This document shows, piece by piece, positions 8,084-16,669 of a DNA stretch of 64,000 nucleotides. The DNA is from Desulfomonilaceae bacterium (GTDB lineage: Bacteria > Desulfobacterota > Desulfomonilia > Desulfomonilales > Desulfomonilaceae). A model generated the notes under the pieces. The model was not told where the DNA came from, did not search any database, and saw only the letters and a program-made list of their open reading frames with translations. The stretch lies in contig JBAZSD010000001.1 in NCBI GenBank assembly GCA_041662605.1, forward strand, positions 186,001 through 250,000, read 5' to 3'. The stretch's first letter is position 1; each line of letters begins with the position of its first letter. The position numbers and the translations under genes were made by a program.

Positions 8084-11000
8084 ATGGAAGCGCTTGGCAT
8101 GTGCCTGGGAGCTTCGACGTTGAGTATTTGTCGTGTGGAACGTCAAGGCGATCAAATTTCAGTTCTTGACTCAAAGACGATTACTCACGAAGGAAACCCC
8201 AGGAAAACCCTCCTGGATGCTCTCGAAAGTATACCGGATATCAAAACTGTTCGGTTAGCCGTAACCGGACGCAAATTCATTAATTTCATAAGATTGACTA
8301 CAATCTCGGAACCTGAAGCTATTGAATCAGCGGTCTCATTCGCGTTGCCGGACATAAATAAATATAGGGTCTTGGTTAGCGCGGGCGGTGAAACCTTTAT
8401 GGTGTATCACCTTGACGAAGACAACAAGATCCAGGGTATTCAAACAGGCAACAAGTGCGCTTCAGGAACTGGGGAGTTTTTCCTGCAACAGATAGGACGG
8501 ATGAACATAGGCCTAACTGAGGTCGAACGTCTCGGGGTTTCGGACCATCCACACAAGGTTTCCGGCCGTTGTTCCGTGTTCTGTAAGAGCGATTGCACTC
8601 ACGCTTTGAACAAAGGCATTCCTAAGGACCAGGTCGTCTCAGGGCTGGCCATGATGATGTCCAGCAAGATAGTAGAATTGTTGAAGAAATTACCCAAAAG
8701 GTCCGTTGCTCTCATAGGGGGATCATCGCTTAACAAGACTATGATCCATTACCTTTCCCATGAGCTACAAGACTTGTTTATTCCCGAACAAGCCCCTTAT
8801 TTCGAGGCTATGGGCGCGGCAATTTGGGCCCTTGATAATCCAACTACACCATATACTGGAACAACCGAAGTTTTTGAGCAAAAAAGTTCCGCGTTCAGTT
8901 TCTTAAAACCTCTTTCCAACTTTCGCGACCTCGTGAGCTTCAAGGAACGTTCCAGAGGAATGGCTCAAGGAGGTGACAGGGTTATCCTTGGACTCGATGT
9001 CGGTTCGACGACCACAAAAGGCGTGCTCATGCGCCAAAACGACAAGGCCATTCTAGCCGCAGACTACTTGCGAACGGACGGTGACCCTGTTGGAGCGTCG
9101 AGAAATGTTTACCGGAGCCTGCTTAAGCAATTGGACTGCGATATAAACATATTGGGTCTGGGCGTTACAGGATCAGGTCGGCAGATTGCCGGTCTTCATG
9201 CGATGACAGAGGGCGTGATAAACGAAATTATTGCGCATGCGGCAGCAGCGGTCCATTTCGATAACGAGGTTGACACAATATTTGAGATCGGTGGGCAGGA
9301 CGCAAAGTACACTTACATCACCAACGGAGTTCCGAGCGACTACGCTATGAATGAAGCCTGTAGCGCCGGCACTGGTTCATTTCTTGAAGAATCTGCAAAA
9401 GAAAGTCTGGGACTTAAAGTGACTGATATCGGGAAAGTAGCTTATACAGCGACCAACCCCCCTAATTTCAACGACCAGTGCGCCGCTTTTATCGGTTCTG
9501 ACATCAAAAACGCCGCTCAGGAGGGTATTCCTGTAAATGACATAGTCGCGGGGTTGGTTTATTCGATCTGCATGAATTATTCAAATAGGGTCAAAGGTAA
9601 TAGACCTGTCGGGAAGAAAGTCTTCATGCAGGGAGGCGTCTGTTACAATGAGGCTATCCCGGCAGCTATGGCGGCGTTAACCGGTAAGGAGATAGTGGTG
9701 CCGCCGGAGCCCGGTTTGATGGGCGCCTTTGGTGTGGCGCTGGAAGTTGACCGTCGAATAAGTCTCGGCCTGATGAAGGAAGAGCGCTTTGATCTTAAAC
9801 AGCTTGCGAATCGGGAGGTAATTTACAAAAAGTCTTTCGTCTGCGGCGGTGGGAAGGAAAAGTGTGACCGTCGGTGTGAAATCGCCCGGATCGAGCTGGA
9901 AGGAAAGACATATCCATTTGGAGGAGCGTGTAACAGATATGTCAACCTGATTCGTAACCTGGAAGTTGACACCAAGAGTTTGAACATGGTGGATTATCGG
10001 CAAAAATTGGTTTTTGAAGACCTTAAACCCCAATCCCCGTCCGATAATCGACCTGTAATCGGTATGAACAGATCTTTTCTGATCAATACGTATTTTCCCC
10101 TTTTTAACAGATTCTTTAATGAACTTGGATACCGTGTTGTCCTGCCTGATAAGATAGATCCTGAGGGAAGCGACCAGCAGGGCGCCGCTTTCTGCTTTCC
10201 GGTAGAGATTGCCCACGGATACATGTCAACCCTTATTCAAACGGACCCGGATATCCTCTTTCTGCCACACGTCCGGGGCATTCCAACTGACGATGAAGAC
10301 CCCAACACCTGTACATGCGTGTTTGTACAGGGTGAAGGTTTCTACCTATCGACGGCGTTTGAGCAGATTAAATCAAAACAGATTTTACGTCCGTTTCTTA
10401 ACATGAGTCGAGGTCTGCAATCTTGCAAAGATGATTTTGTGGGTATCGCCACCGGGCTTGGCAAGAGCAAGGCCGACGGTTTGAGAGCTTTTAAGGCCGC
10501 TGTTGAGGCTCAGGACAACTTCAAGGCAAGGTTGCGGGCAAAAGGCGCCGAGATTTTGAAGGAGATAGAGGCCTCACCCGAAATCACCACGATTGTATTG
10601 TTCGGCAGACCTTATAACTCCTTTACGTCGGAATCCAATAAAGGGATACCTGTGAAGTTCGCTTCCAGGGGTTACCGAGTCTTACCTTTCGATATGCTGC
10701 CATTTGAAGATCAAAGCATGGACGACGAGGCAACCATGTACTGGTCAATGGGAAGAATGATTCTCAAGGCCGGCAGATTTGTAAAAAAGCATCCTCAACT
10801 TTTTGGTGTTTATATAAGTAACTTCTCATGCGGTCCTGACTCTTTTGTAGTCGGCTACTTCAGGGATGAAATGGGTCGCAAGCCCTCTCTTACTCTTGAG
10901 TTAGACAGTCATACCGCCGACGCGGGTCTGGAAACCCGAATTGAGGCGTTTTTGGATATTGTCCATTACTATAGAGAGCTTCAAAGCCAGCAAAAAATTG

Positions 11001-12367
11001 TAGCTCTTCATAAAGACTTCAAGGCCGCAGTTACCGGCATGGTGAATGGGAAACCATGCATTATTACACCAGATGGTCAGAATTACCCGTTAAACCACCC
11101 GAAAGTTCGTGTGGTCTTGCCTGCCATGGGACGATTCGCGCACCAAGCCCTTGTCAGGACCTTTGAAAAAGTTGGCATAAACGCCTATGGGTTACCTCCT
11201 GCGGATGAAGAAGTTTTGAAAATAGGACGCGGAAATTCAACATGCAAAGAGTGCTTGCCTCTCCAGACAACCGTCGGCTCGATGCTGAATTATTTCTGGA
11301 AATTACGGCCGAAGGACGAAATTACCGCCTACTTCATGCCGGGAGCTGCCGGTCCGTGTCGTTTTGGTCAGTACAATGTTTTTTCCAGAAGGTTGATTGA
11401 ACGTCACGAAATACCCAATGCCGCTGTCCTTACTCTTAACGCATCCAACGGGTACATGGGACTTGGTGACAGATTTACACTGCCTGCATGGCGAGCAATC
11501 CTAGTAGGCGATGTTATGTATGAAATCTGGTCCACGATCATGGCTGCAGCCAAAGATCGTGAATCCGGTCTGGAAATATTTTTCAAGGAATGGAAATCTC
11601 TTGTTGATGTGATCCACCGACCATGGAAAGAGATAAAACGACAGATCGGCCTATCTGCGGTCGAGTTGTCAAAGATTCCGCTTATAGCCCCGTACGATGA
11701 GATACCGAAAATATCGTTGATAGGTGAAATCTACGTACGAAACGATCCTATCTCATTGCAAAAGCTTGTTGAAAAAATGTCGGATCGAGGTTTTATTGTC
11801 CGCACATCTCAAACCAGCGAATGGATTAAATACGTTGACTGGCTCATCAAGACTGGGATTGAGGGCGATTCCCGTGATGTTCCGTTCTGGATTCGTTATT
11901 TTGTCAAGAGGCATTTTGACAAAAAGGTCAGGAAATTGTTTGGACCTTCCGGACTGTTTTTCAACGAGATACTGGAAGTTGACGATCTTATAAAGGCCGG
12001 GGAGCGTTATATATCTCCAATGTTAACTGGAGAGGCGATCCTTACGGTAGGCGCTGCGCTCCATGAAATTCTTCATCCGTCTTGCGGCATAATCTCAATA
12101 GGTCCATTCGGATGTATGCCTACACGAGTCGCTGAAGCCATCTTGTCCGAGAAATTCACAGTGGGTGAAAAACTCGCGTCAATGGACAACAACGGATCAA
12201 GACCAAACCTTGACAATCCAATATTTAAGAGTCCTGACCGTAAACTGCCCTTTCTTGCGATAGAAACAGACGGGAATGCGTTTCCACAGATTATTGAAGC
12301 GCGATTGGAGGCTTTTTCGCTCCAAGCCAAGAGATTGCACCAAAAAATGATGGTTGAAAGGCATTAG
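8084..12367 (+). CDS. Giant acyl-CoA dehydratase activase fusion (two BadF/HgdC-type ATPase domains plus DUF2229 and HgdB-like region)
   Basis: Family of ATP-dependent activators of 2-hydroxyacyl-CoA dehydratases and benzoyl-CoA reductases. ATP hydrolysis drives a low-potential electron into the partner enzyme. The 1427-residue product holds two ASKHA-fold ATPase domains in tandem (about 1-265 and 300-590): the second has DVGSTTTKGVLM and both carry the iron-sulphur ligand context, NKCASGTGEFF in the first and ACSAGTGSFLEE in the second, plus DQCAAFIGSDIKNAAQEG. A DUF2229-type region (about 650-880, FGRPYNSFTSESNKG) and a C-terminal part resembling dehydratase D-component (CKECLPLQ, PGAAGPCRFGQY) follow. 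ATG 8084 has GGAG 8072-8075 before it; ATG 8066 has none. The exact substrate is not known for this fused class. Confidence 0.88.
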   Translation: MEALGMCLGASTLSICRVERQGDQISVLDSKTITHEGNPRKTLLDALESIPDIKTVRLAVTGRKFINFIRLTTISEPEAIESAVSFALPDINKYRVLVSAGGETFMVYHLDEDNKIQGIQTGNKCASGTGEFFLQQIGRMNIGLTEVERLGVSDHPHKVSGRCSVFCKSDCTHALNKGIPKDQVVSGLAMMMSSKIVELLKKLPKRSVALIGGSSLNKTMIHYLSHELQDLFIPEQAPYFEAMGAAIWALDNPTTPYTGTTEVFEQKSSAFSFLKPLSNFRDLVSFKERSRGMAQGGDRVILGLDVGSTTTKGVLMRQNDKAILAADYLRTDGDPVGASRNVYRSLLKQLDCDINILGLGVTGSGRQIAGLHAMTEGVINEIIAHAAAAVHFDNEVDTIFEIGGQDAKYTYITNGVPSDYAMNEACSAGTGSFLEESAKESLGLKVTDIGKVAYTATNPPNFNDQCAAFIGSDIKNAAQEGIPVNDIVAGLVYSICMNYSNRVKGNRPVGKKVFMQGGVCYNEAIPAAMAALTGKEIVVPPEPGLMGAFGVALEVDRRISLGLMKEERFDLKQLANREVIYKKSFVCGGGKEKCDRRCEIARIELEGKTYPFGGACNRYVNLIRNLEVDTKSLNMVDYRQKLVFEDLKPQSPSDNRPVIGMNRSFLINTYFPLFNRFFNELGYRVVLPDKIDPEGSDQQGAAFCFPVEIAHGYMSTLIQTDPDILFLPHVRGIPTDDEDPNTCTCVFVQGEGFYLSTAFEQIKSKQILRPFLNMSRGLQSCKDDFVGIATGLGKSKADGLRAFKAAVEAQDNFKARLRAKGAEILKEIEASPEITTIVLFGRPYNSFTSESNKGIPVKFASRGYRVLPFDMLPFEDQSMDDEATMYWSMGRMILKAGRFVKKHPQLFGVYISNFSCGPDSFVVGYFRDEMGRKPSLTLELDSHTADAGLETRIEAFLDIVHYYRELQSQQKIVALHKDFKAAVTGMVNGKPCIITPDGQNYPLNHPKVRVVLPAMGRFAHQALVRTFEKVGINAYGLPPADEEVLKIGRGNSTCKECLPLQTTVGSMLNYFWKLRPKDEITAYFMPGAAGPCRFGQYNVFSRRLIERHEIPNAAVLTLNASNGYMGLGDRFTLPAWRAILVGDVMYEIWSTIMAAAKDRESGLEIFFKEWKSLVDVIHRPWKEIKRQIGLSAVELSKIPLIAPYDEIPKISLIGEIYVRNDPISLQKLVEKMSDRGFIVRTSQTSEWIKYVDWLIKTGIEGDSRDVPFWIRYFVKRHFDKKVRKLFGPSGLFFNEILEVDDLIKAGERYISPMLTGEAILTVGAALHEILHPSCGIISIGPFGCMPTRVAEAILSEKFTVGEKLASMDNNGSRPNLDNPIFKSPDRKLPFLAIETDGNAFPQIIEARLEAFSLQAKRLHQKMMVERH

Positions 12368-12757
12368 ATTATCGCTTCTCCAAACGATCAAACAGACCCG
12401 TCTCTTACGACCCGGGCTAGAGGCGCCCGGGCGGAGCTTATAGCGGAACACAAACTGGTGGAACTTGGATACAGAATTGTCACCAGGAATTATTTCTGCA
12501 AGCTGGGCGAGATCGATCTTATTGCGACCCAGGGCGATGACCTCGTTTTTATAGAGGTGCGTTCCCGTCACTCACAGGAAGCGTTGAATCCCCTATTTAC
12601 ACTGGACCAACGCAAGTTAAACAGAGTGATTAAGGCGGCGAAGTTCTATATCTCCGGTAAACAGATAGACTCCCCGATGAGATTTGATGTTGTGATTGTC
12701 ACGTTGGGGACAGATCCGGATGTAGAAATAATTCAAAACGCTTTTGACGCTCCATGA
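12368..12757 (+). CDS. YraN family endonuclease-like protein (UPF0102), apparently with a non-canonical start
   Basis: Small protein with the PD-(D/E)XK nuclease-like fold: GEIDLIATQGDDLVFIEVRSR is the family signature. The first ordinary start in this frame is GTG 12458, but the frame is open upstream and conserved residues lie there (ARGARAELIAEHKLVELGYRIVTRNY matches the usual family N-terminus), back to the stop of the activase gene. Between that stop (12365-12367) and 12458 there is no ATG, GTG or TTG; the first codon is ATT at 12368, with GAAAGG at 12355-12360 seven bases ahead. So either ATT (or ATC 12371) is the start or the protein is truncated. The function of this family is not settled; a role with DNA is assumed from the fold. 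Confidence 0.75.
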   Translation: MIASPNDQTDPSLTTRARGARAELIAEHKLVELGYRIVTRNYFCKLGEIDLIATQGDDLVFIEVRSRHSQEALNPLFTLDQRKLNRVIKAAKFYISGKQIDSPMRFDVVIVTLGTDPDVEIIQNAFDAP

Positions 12758-12822
12758 ATAGTCCTGGTAGTAGCGGAACGGGGCGTGCCCGTCACTTCTG
12801 TTGTTAATTTGAGACCCGTGTC

Positions 12823-13485
12823 ATGGCAATATTCGATGTCAGTTTAACGTTGAAGACGGGGATGTTGACCTACCCCGGTGACCCTTCTTTTTCTATTGAA
12901 CATGGATTTTCAATAAAAAACGGTGATGGATTCAACCTTTCCCTGCTATCATTGACTACTCACACTGGAACTCACATTGACGCCCCTGCCCATTACCTGG
13001 GCGGCGGCAGGACAATCGAGCTTGCTCCTCTCGACGTCTTGATAGGCCCGGGAGTTGTTCTGGATATGAGGGGTGTGAACATCATCGATCGGATAGTTCT
13101 CGAGAATTCAGCATTGACCGACGAAAAACGGGTATTTTTTAAGACGGATAACAGCTTAAAGATTAGAGAACCGGAAGTTCGCAGTGATTACACATATATT
13201 GAGGATTCCGGCGCTGCATTGCTGATAGAAAGAGGCGTAGAACTTGTTGGGATAGACTATCTGTCAGTCGACAGGTTAGATGACGAAGACGCTCCTGCGC
13301 ACAGGATTCTTTTATCGGCGGGCGCTTTCATTGTGGAAGGGTTGGATTTGCTTGACGCCCCCCTCGGCGCTTGCCAAATTTATTGCCTGCCGTTGAAGAT
13401 TGAAGGTGGAGACGGAGCGCCCGCCAGAGTTTTGATTGAAACGGGTCTATCTTCCAATGTGTCAGCCCGTGGATACGTCTGTTGA
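12823..13485 (+). CDS. Cyclase-family metal-dependent hydrolase (kynurenine formamidase-like)
   Basis: 220 residues with the metal-binding signature HTGTHIDAPAHY of the cyclase family (PF04199), which includes bacterial kynurenine formamidase and isatin hydrolase. It begins with DVSLTLKTGMLTYPGDP, the family's substrate-side motif, and has GIDYLSVD and the late Glu in FIVEGLDLLDA. No tryptophan catabolism genes are near, so an amide or lactam other than formylkynurenine may be the substrate. It stands alone, just downstream of yraN, and converges on the gas vesicle cluster. Confidence 0.82.
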   Translation: MAIFDVSLTLKTGMLTYPGDPSFSIEHGFSIKNGDGFNLSLLSLTTHTGTHIDAPAHYLGGGRTIELAPLDVLIGPGVVLDMRGVNIIDRIVLENSALTDEKRVFFKTDNSLKIREPEVRSDYTYIEDSGAALLIERGVELVGIDYLSVDRLDDEDAPAHRILLSAGAFIVEGLDLLDAPLGACQIYCLPLKIEGGDGAPARVLIETGLSSNVSARGYVC

Positions 13486-13504
13486 GTGACGCTCCCAATA
13501 AAAG

Positions 13505-13526
13505 AAAAGCCCATAACAGGGCCTAT
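13505..13526 (-). terminator. Weak candidate terminator of the gas vesicle cluster
   Basis: GCCC (13509-13512) and GGGC (13519-13522) form a short stem with a 6-base loop; read on the minus strand it is followed by a T-rich stretch. It lies 60 bases past the gvpJ stop. The stem is too short for confidence. Confidence 0.25.
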
Positions 13527-13584
13527 AAAGAAACTCACAGAGCAATAGTCAACACAAATTCTGATTTCCAAGGGAAAAGCGAAC

Positions 13585-13845
13585 TTATGCTCCTGCCGAC
13601 TCTTCGATCGGGACGGGCTGTCCTTTTTGAAACGCTGGATTGTTTGCCCACCAATCAATGCCAATTTCCTTGGCCTTATCGACCGAACAGATCACCAATC
13701 TGATTTGAATCGTCAAGAGTTCGACATCCACAAGTTTTATCTTTATGTCGCCAGCTATTACGATGCCTTTATCGAGCACCCGCTCAAGCAGATCGGCTAG
13801 ATTTGTGCTTTCCAGCGAGTGACGCGTATGTTGTTGCATAGCCAT
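13585..13845 (-). CDS. gvpJ: Gas vesicle protein GvpJ (GvpA-family minor shell protein)
   Basis: GvpA-fold protein thought to initiate or shape the conical ends of gas vesicles. 86 residues from ATG 13845, which has AAGGAGG eight bases upstream (an upstream ATG at 13875 gives ten more residues but no ribosome site). The core NLADLLERVLDKGIVIAGDIKIKLVDVELLTIQIRLVICSV is GvpA-like. It is followed by DKAKEIGIDWWANNPAF, which resembles the tail after the core in GvpJ of Bacillus megaterium and separates it from GvpA. Last gene of the cluster, immediately after gvpK. Confidence 0.9.
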   Translation of the reverse strand: MAMQQHTRHSLESTNLADLLERVLDKGIVIAGDIKIKLVDVELLTIQIRLVICSVDKAKEIGIDWWANNPAFQKGQPVPIEESAGA

Positions 13846-13858
13846 TTCCAGGTCCTCC

Positions 13859-14290
13859 TTACAGCAATTTGCCAAGCGGACCGAGGTCGAGGTTTAAATC
13901 TTTTTTCTCAAGACCAAACTCCTTACGAAGTCTATCGATCTCTTCAGCTTGCCTCATTAGAGTTACGCCGATGTTTTCAATCTCCGAATTACTTAGTGAC
14001 CCCGCTTCAATTCTTCTGATGGCTTGACGTTCCAGAAGTTCGTGCAACAGCCTTACAAGCGTCAAAACAAGTTGACCGAGACCGTTCTTAACATTGTCCT
14101 GTTCAAGATTGATCTTCCCGGCGGCGTTTTTGGAATTGCTCTTCAGCTCTGATGTCACGCTCATAATGGTTGCGAAATCCTTGATAGAATCGGATTCGAC
14201 AGCCGCCTCACAAACACTTACTGCACGAGGAAAGTTTACCGTCCCTTCCAGTTCGCTTGTCTCAACATCTATACAAAATGGCGCAGCCAT
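13859..14290 (-). CDS. gvpK: Gas vesicle protein GvpK
   Basis: Accessory protein required for gas vesicle formation in other bacteria and archaea; exact action unknown. 143 residues. The conserved C-terminal block is easily seen: INLEQDNVKNGLGQLVLTLV, then LLERQAIRRIEAGSLS and the terminal DLNLDLGPLGKLL. The N-terminal 50 residues are variable. ATG 14290 has AAGGA eight bases upstream. Next to gvpJ and the gvpS/M-like gene, as in many clusters. Confidence 0.93.
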   Translation of the reverse strand: MAAPFCIDVETSELEGTVNFPRAVSVCEAAVESDSIKDFATIMSVTSELKSNSKNAAGKINLEQDNVKNGLGQLVLTLVRLLHELLERQAIRRIEAGSLSNSEIENIGVTLMRQAEEIDRLRKEFGLEKKDLNLDLGPLGKLL

Positions 14291-14324
14291 TATTTAAATC
14301 CTTATCAGCGCTCTCTTAAATTTA

Positions 14325-14594
14325 TCACACGAGAAATTGATTGCTATCGAGTTGTGAAGCCTGTTGCGGTCCCAGGCAATCATAAGCTGACGACTGGCCC
14401 GTGTTTTCCGAACTTGAGTTGTTCCTGGTTTCTATAGACGTTAGAACAAGCTGCAAACCCAGGTATATCAGGTCCACATTGGCCACCGATATTGTAACTT
14501 CTCCTATGATCACCGCTCCCTTGTTCAGTATCCTGTCGAGGGCCTCGCAGAGAGTTACTTGGTGGAGATCGTCATTGATCAAATCATCGCGCAT
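14325..14594 (-). CDS. GvpA-family minor gas vesicle protein (GvpS/GvpM-like)
   Basis: 89 residues with a GvpA-type core: LCEALDRILNKGAVIIGEVT followed by ISVANVDLIYLGLQLVLTSIET. The VDLIYLGL phrase points to the GvpS/GvpM branch rather than the main shell protein or GvpJ. The tail after the core (NNSSSENTGQSSAYDCLG) is polar and unlike the other two copies. It is one of three GvpA-fold proteins in this cluster. The ribosome site is weak (AGAAGAGA). Likely a minor component that affects vesicle nucleation or width, by analogy. Confidence 0.85.
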   Translation of the reverse strand: MRDDLINDDLHQVTLCEALDRILNKGAVIIGEVTISVANVDLIYLGLQLVLTSIETRNNSSSENTGQSSAYDCLGPQQASQLDSNQFLV

Positions 14595-14636
14595 AAGCGG
14601 TCTCTTCTATTATGACACACAGTCGGTTCCGTTGAA

Positions 14637-14948
14637 TCATTTACTTTCCCTGATCGCTTCGGCGACCTGGGCTTCTTGATCTTCCTGTTCGTCGTCTTCC
14701 AACTCGTCATCTGAGTCAGAATCAATTCCTTCAATGCTGTCAAGCCTATCAAGGAGTGCAGATTCCCTGGCATCAAAGTCCTCTTCGGAAATCGACCCGG
14801 ATTCCAGGCTCCTATACAATTTTTGCAATTCGAGGGTAATATTGTCCGCTTCGTTGGCGCGTTCCTGCTCCGCAGCTTCATAGATTTCCTGAAAAATCCA
14901 TAAAACACCACTAACTGGAGCCATCAATATGTCGTCAACGAGAAACAT
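14637..14948 (-). CDS. gvpG: Gas vesicle protein GvpG
   Basis: Small, very acidic, mostly helical accessory protein needed for assembly; in other systems it interacts with GvpF/L and other minor proteins. 103 residues beginning MFLVDDILMAPVSGVLWIFQEIYEAAEQE, the characteristic GvpG N-terminus, with LQKLYRSLESGSISEEDFDARE in the middle and an acidic run (GIDSDSDDELEDDEQED) near the end. GAGG lies five bases before the ATG. Between gvpF/L and the gvpS/M-like gene, a common order. Confidence 0.92.
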   Translation of the reverse strand: MFLVDDILMAPVSGVLWIFQEIYEAAEQERANEADNITLELQKLYRSLESGSISEEDFDARESALLDRLDSIEGIDSDSDDELEDDEQEDQEAQVAEAIRESK

Positions 14949-14982
14949 TTTCGCCTCTGTTAAAACAGGCCCGGAAAGGCTC

Positions 14983-15747
14983 TTACTTTACTTCAAGGTC
15001 CACAAAATTGTGTGGCGCCCAAGGCCCATTGTAGTCGAACGCAAAGTTGTCATCAAAAAGACTAGCAGCCTTTAAAACGCCGTCTTCAAACTTTTCAACG
15101 CCGCCTCGGTCAATTAAGCAAGCGAGGTTCATGATTTCACGCTCATCCCTGCACTTGTTCCTCTTGATCTCCGAGCAGCGTTGGGCCAGGCATTTGGAAA
15201 CCGTCTCCATGTGTTCGTCTCTGGCCGATTCCAGGATATTTTGAAAAAGGCGACCCAGTTCGATCTTCTCGTCCTGGGTTGGTTCTCTATTCGGCCGTAA
15301 CAATTCGTCGCGAGCTATACGAAGCTCATCATAAGTCCTGACCAGGTATTCGAAAATATTGGGGACATCGAGGTTTACTCTCAGCCCCATTTCAATTTTG
15401 CCTGAAACTCGTTTCAGGGCTTTTTCGATCGAAGAATTGTTTTTAGCTAGAAAGTCCTTTACTGCGGAGCCATTGGTGGAAATGTTCCCGAAGGACATTG
15501 GAAGAAGGTCCCCATTCTCCACAAGAGTCTTGAGCACAGCCTGGTGAGCCGCGAAGTTTTTTCGTTCGGGACGGATTCTTCCATTAGGAGCGTCACTAAC
15601 TACCGCAGCGGTTTCACCGACGCATATTGTGTAAACTTTTGCCCCGTTAATACCTATCGGGCCAAAAGACCGCTCGTGCGCGCCAGGGATTATGGCGTAC
15701 AGGTAACGTCCGTTTTTGGCGGGGATATTGGTGACTTTTTTCATCAT
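14983..15747 (-). CDS. Gas vesicle protein GvpF/GvpL (copy 1)
   Basis: GvpF/L family protein, 254 residues. Members are accessory assembly proteins that bind GvpA and nucleate shell growth. Family marks: N-terminal GRYLYAIIPG, the middle LPMSFGNI segment, and the C-terminal signature YNGPWAPHNFVDL, which matches the GPWPPYNF phrase of the other two copies here. ATG 15747 has AGGAG seven bases upstream. This copy sits in the structural block next to gvpG; copies 2 and 3 are in the regulatory block. The three are strongly diverged from one another. Confidence 0.9.
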   Translation of the reverse strand: MMKKVTNIPAKNGRYLYAIIPGAHERSFGPIGINGAKVYTICVGETAAVVSDAPNGRIRPERKNFAAHQAVLKTLVENGDLLPMSFGNISTNGSAVKDFLAKNNSSIEKALKRVSGKIEMGLRVNLDVPNIFEYLVRTYDELRIARDELLRPNREPTQDEKIELGRLFQNILESARDEHMETVSKCLAQRCSEIKRNKCRDEREIMNLACLIDRGGVEKFEDGVLKAASLFDDNFAFDYNGPWAPHNFVDLEVK

Positions 15748-15780
15748 TCCAGGGCTCCTGTCCCGCAGTTTATTTACGAA

Positions 15781-15996
15781 TTAGGCCTGTTTTCCTTTTG
15801 ACACCGGTGAGCTATGTTTTACGATGATCTGGGGCGACCTTTCCATGGAACCTTCAACAATGCCTTTGATCATTCCTTCTTCGGTTTTTATTTGTAATAG
15901 TCCATTACAGACATAACACCTCACCAGACCTTCAAAATCGTCGTAGGCGTCATCCAGAGAAATACTGTGTCCACATGAAACACATCTGATCTTCAT
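15781..15996 (-). CDS. Small zinc-ribbon protein of the gas vesicle cluster
   Basis: 71 residues, MKIRCVSCGHSISLDDAYDD then VRCYVCNGLLQIKTEEG: two CxxC pairs about 22 residues apart, the pattern of a zinc ribbon. AAGGA lies eight bases before the ATG. The C-terminal half has no recognisable motif. It lies between gvpF/L and two other small unknown genes on the same strand with short gaps, so it is probably co-expressed with the vesicle genes. I do not recognise it as a named Gvp protein; a regulatory or assembly part is possible. Confidence 0.7.
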   Translation of the reverse strand: MKIRCVSCGHSISLDDAYDDFEGLVRCYVCNGLLQIKTEEGMIKGIVEGSMERSPQIIVKHSSPVSKGKQA

Positions 15997-16024
15997 CTTT
16001 TTATTCCTTCCATCTTTTAGGAAT

Positions 16025-16237
16025 TCAACTTCCCAGGACCTTTTTTTTTAACCCACATTGGGTTCCTGCCTGGAACCAGATTTTCCAATCCTTTTTTGCC
16101 ATACGTTTTGCGTGACCCATCTTCATTCGTCCCCAATCCAGGGAGCTAAGAGGGGGTCCTACCGGATGTCTCAACGACCGATAACTCTTTATTTCCGAGC
16201 TGGTTTTAATCTCGTCGGATGTTTTTATCCTGATCAT
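16025..16237 (-). CDS. Small basic protein of unknown function in the gas vesicle cluster
   Basis: 70 residues, rich in Lys, Arg and Ser; begins MIRIKTSDEIKTSSEIKSYR and ends in a basic stretch with two tryptophans (AKKDWKIWFQAGTQCGLKKK). GGAG lies seven bases ahead of the ATG and the frame fits the gap between its neighbours, which is the main support for it being a gene. No family recognised. Confidence 0.45.
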   Translation of the reverse strand: MIRIKTSDEIKTSSEIKSYRSLRHPVGPPLSSLDWGRMKMGHAKRMAKKDWKIWFQAGTQCGLKKKVLGS

Positions 16238-16288
16238 TACTCAACTCCGTTTTCCGGAACTACACAGCGCCACTATTCGCGGGCGCTA

Positions 16289-16654
16289 TTAGTACCTTAT
16301 TTTGAAACCGTCCTTGTCCCTATTACCGGATTGAAAAGAGGACCTGTCCTTCACACCGCCGTTTCTATGGCCAGTTCCGTCATTTCCTGATGGGAGTCCC
16401 TGTTTCCTACCCTGATGTTCGCCAAGTTTCTCGAGGATTATGCTTTTCTCAGCTTCAATATCGTTGATCCTGGAATTGATGTTTCGGACACGCGCCAGAG
16501 CGCCGTCCCTTTCTTTCTCCCGACGAGCTTTTTCCATCTCGAGGCAACCTATTTTCAAATAAGCCAGGTAAGGGACCCCGCCGGCGTCAACCCTCCCGGA
16601 GTAGGTGCGAATATCTCGAACACTTCGAATATTTTGTGATCGGCGTATACTCAT
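16289..16654 (-). CDS. Unknown gas-vesicle-cluster protein with Arg-rich N-terminus and coiled coil
   Basis: 121 residues. It opens with MSIRRSQNIRSVRDIRTYSG, followed by YLAYLKIGCLEMEKARREKE and a probable coiled coil through about residue 78 (NINSRINDIEAEKSIILEKL); the last 40 residues are Gly/Arg/Asp-rich and look disordered. GGAG lies seven bases before the ATG; gvpN ends 16 bases upstream. Its place directly after gvpN corresponds to gvpV of the Serratia gas vesicle cluster as I remember it, so it may be a GvpV-like protein, but I cannot confirm that from sequence alone. Confidence 0.7.
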   Translation of the reverse strand: MSIRRSQNIRSVRDIRTYSGRVDAGGVPYLAYLKIGCLEMEKARREKERDGALARVRNINSRINDIEAEKSIILEKLGEHQGRKQGLPSGNDGTGHRNGGVKDRSSFQSGNRDKDGFKIRY

Positions 16655-16669
16655 CTTTTTACTCCAATC

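Noticed and set aside
16058..16390. Plus-strand frame of 110 codons across the small unknown vesicle genes
   Set aside because: It is antisense to two minus-strand frames with good ribosome sites, has none itself, and shows no family features.
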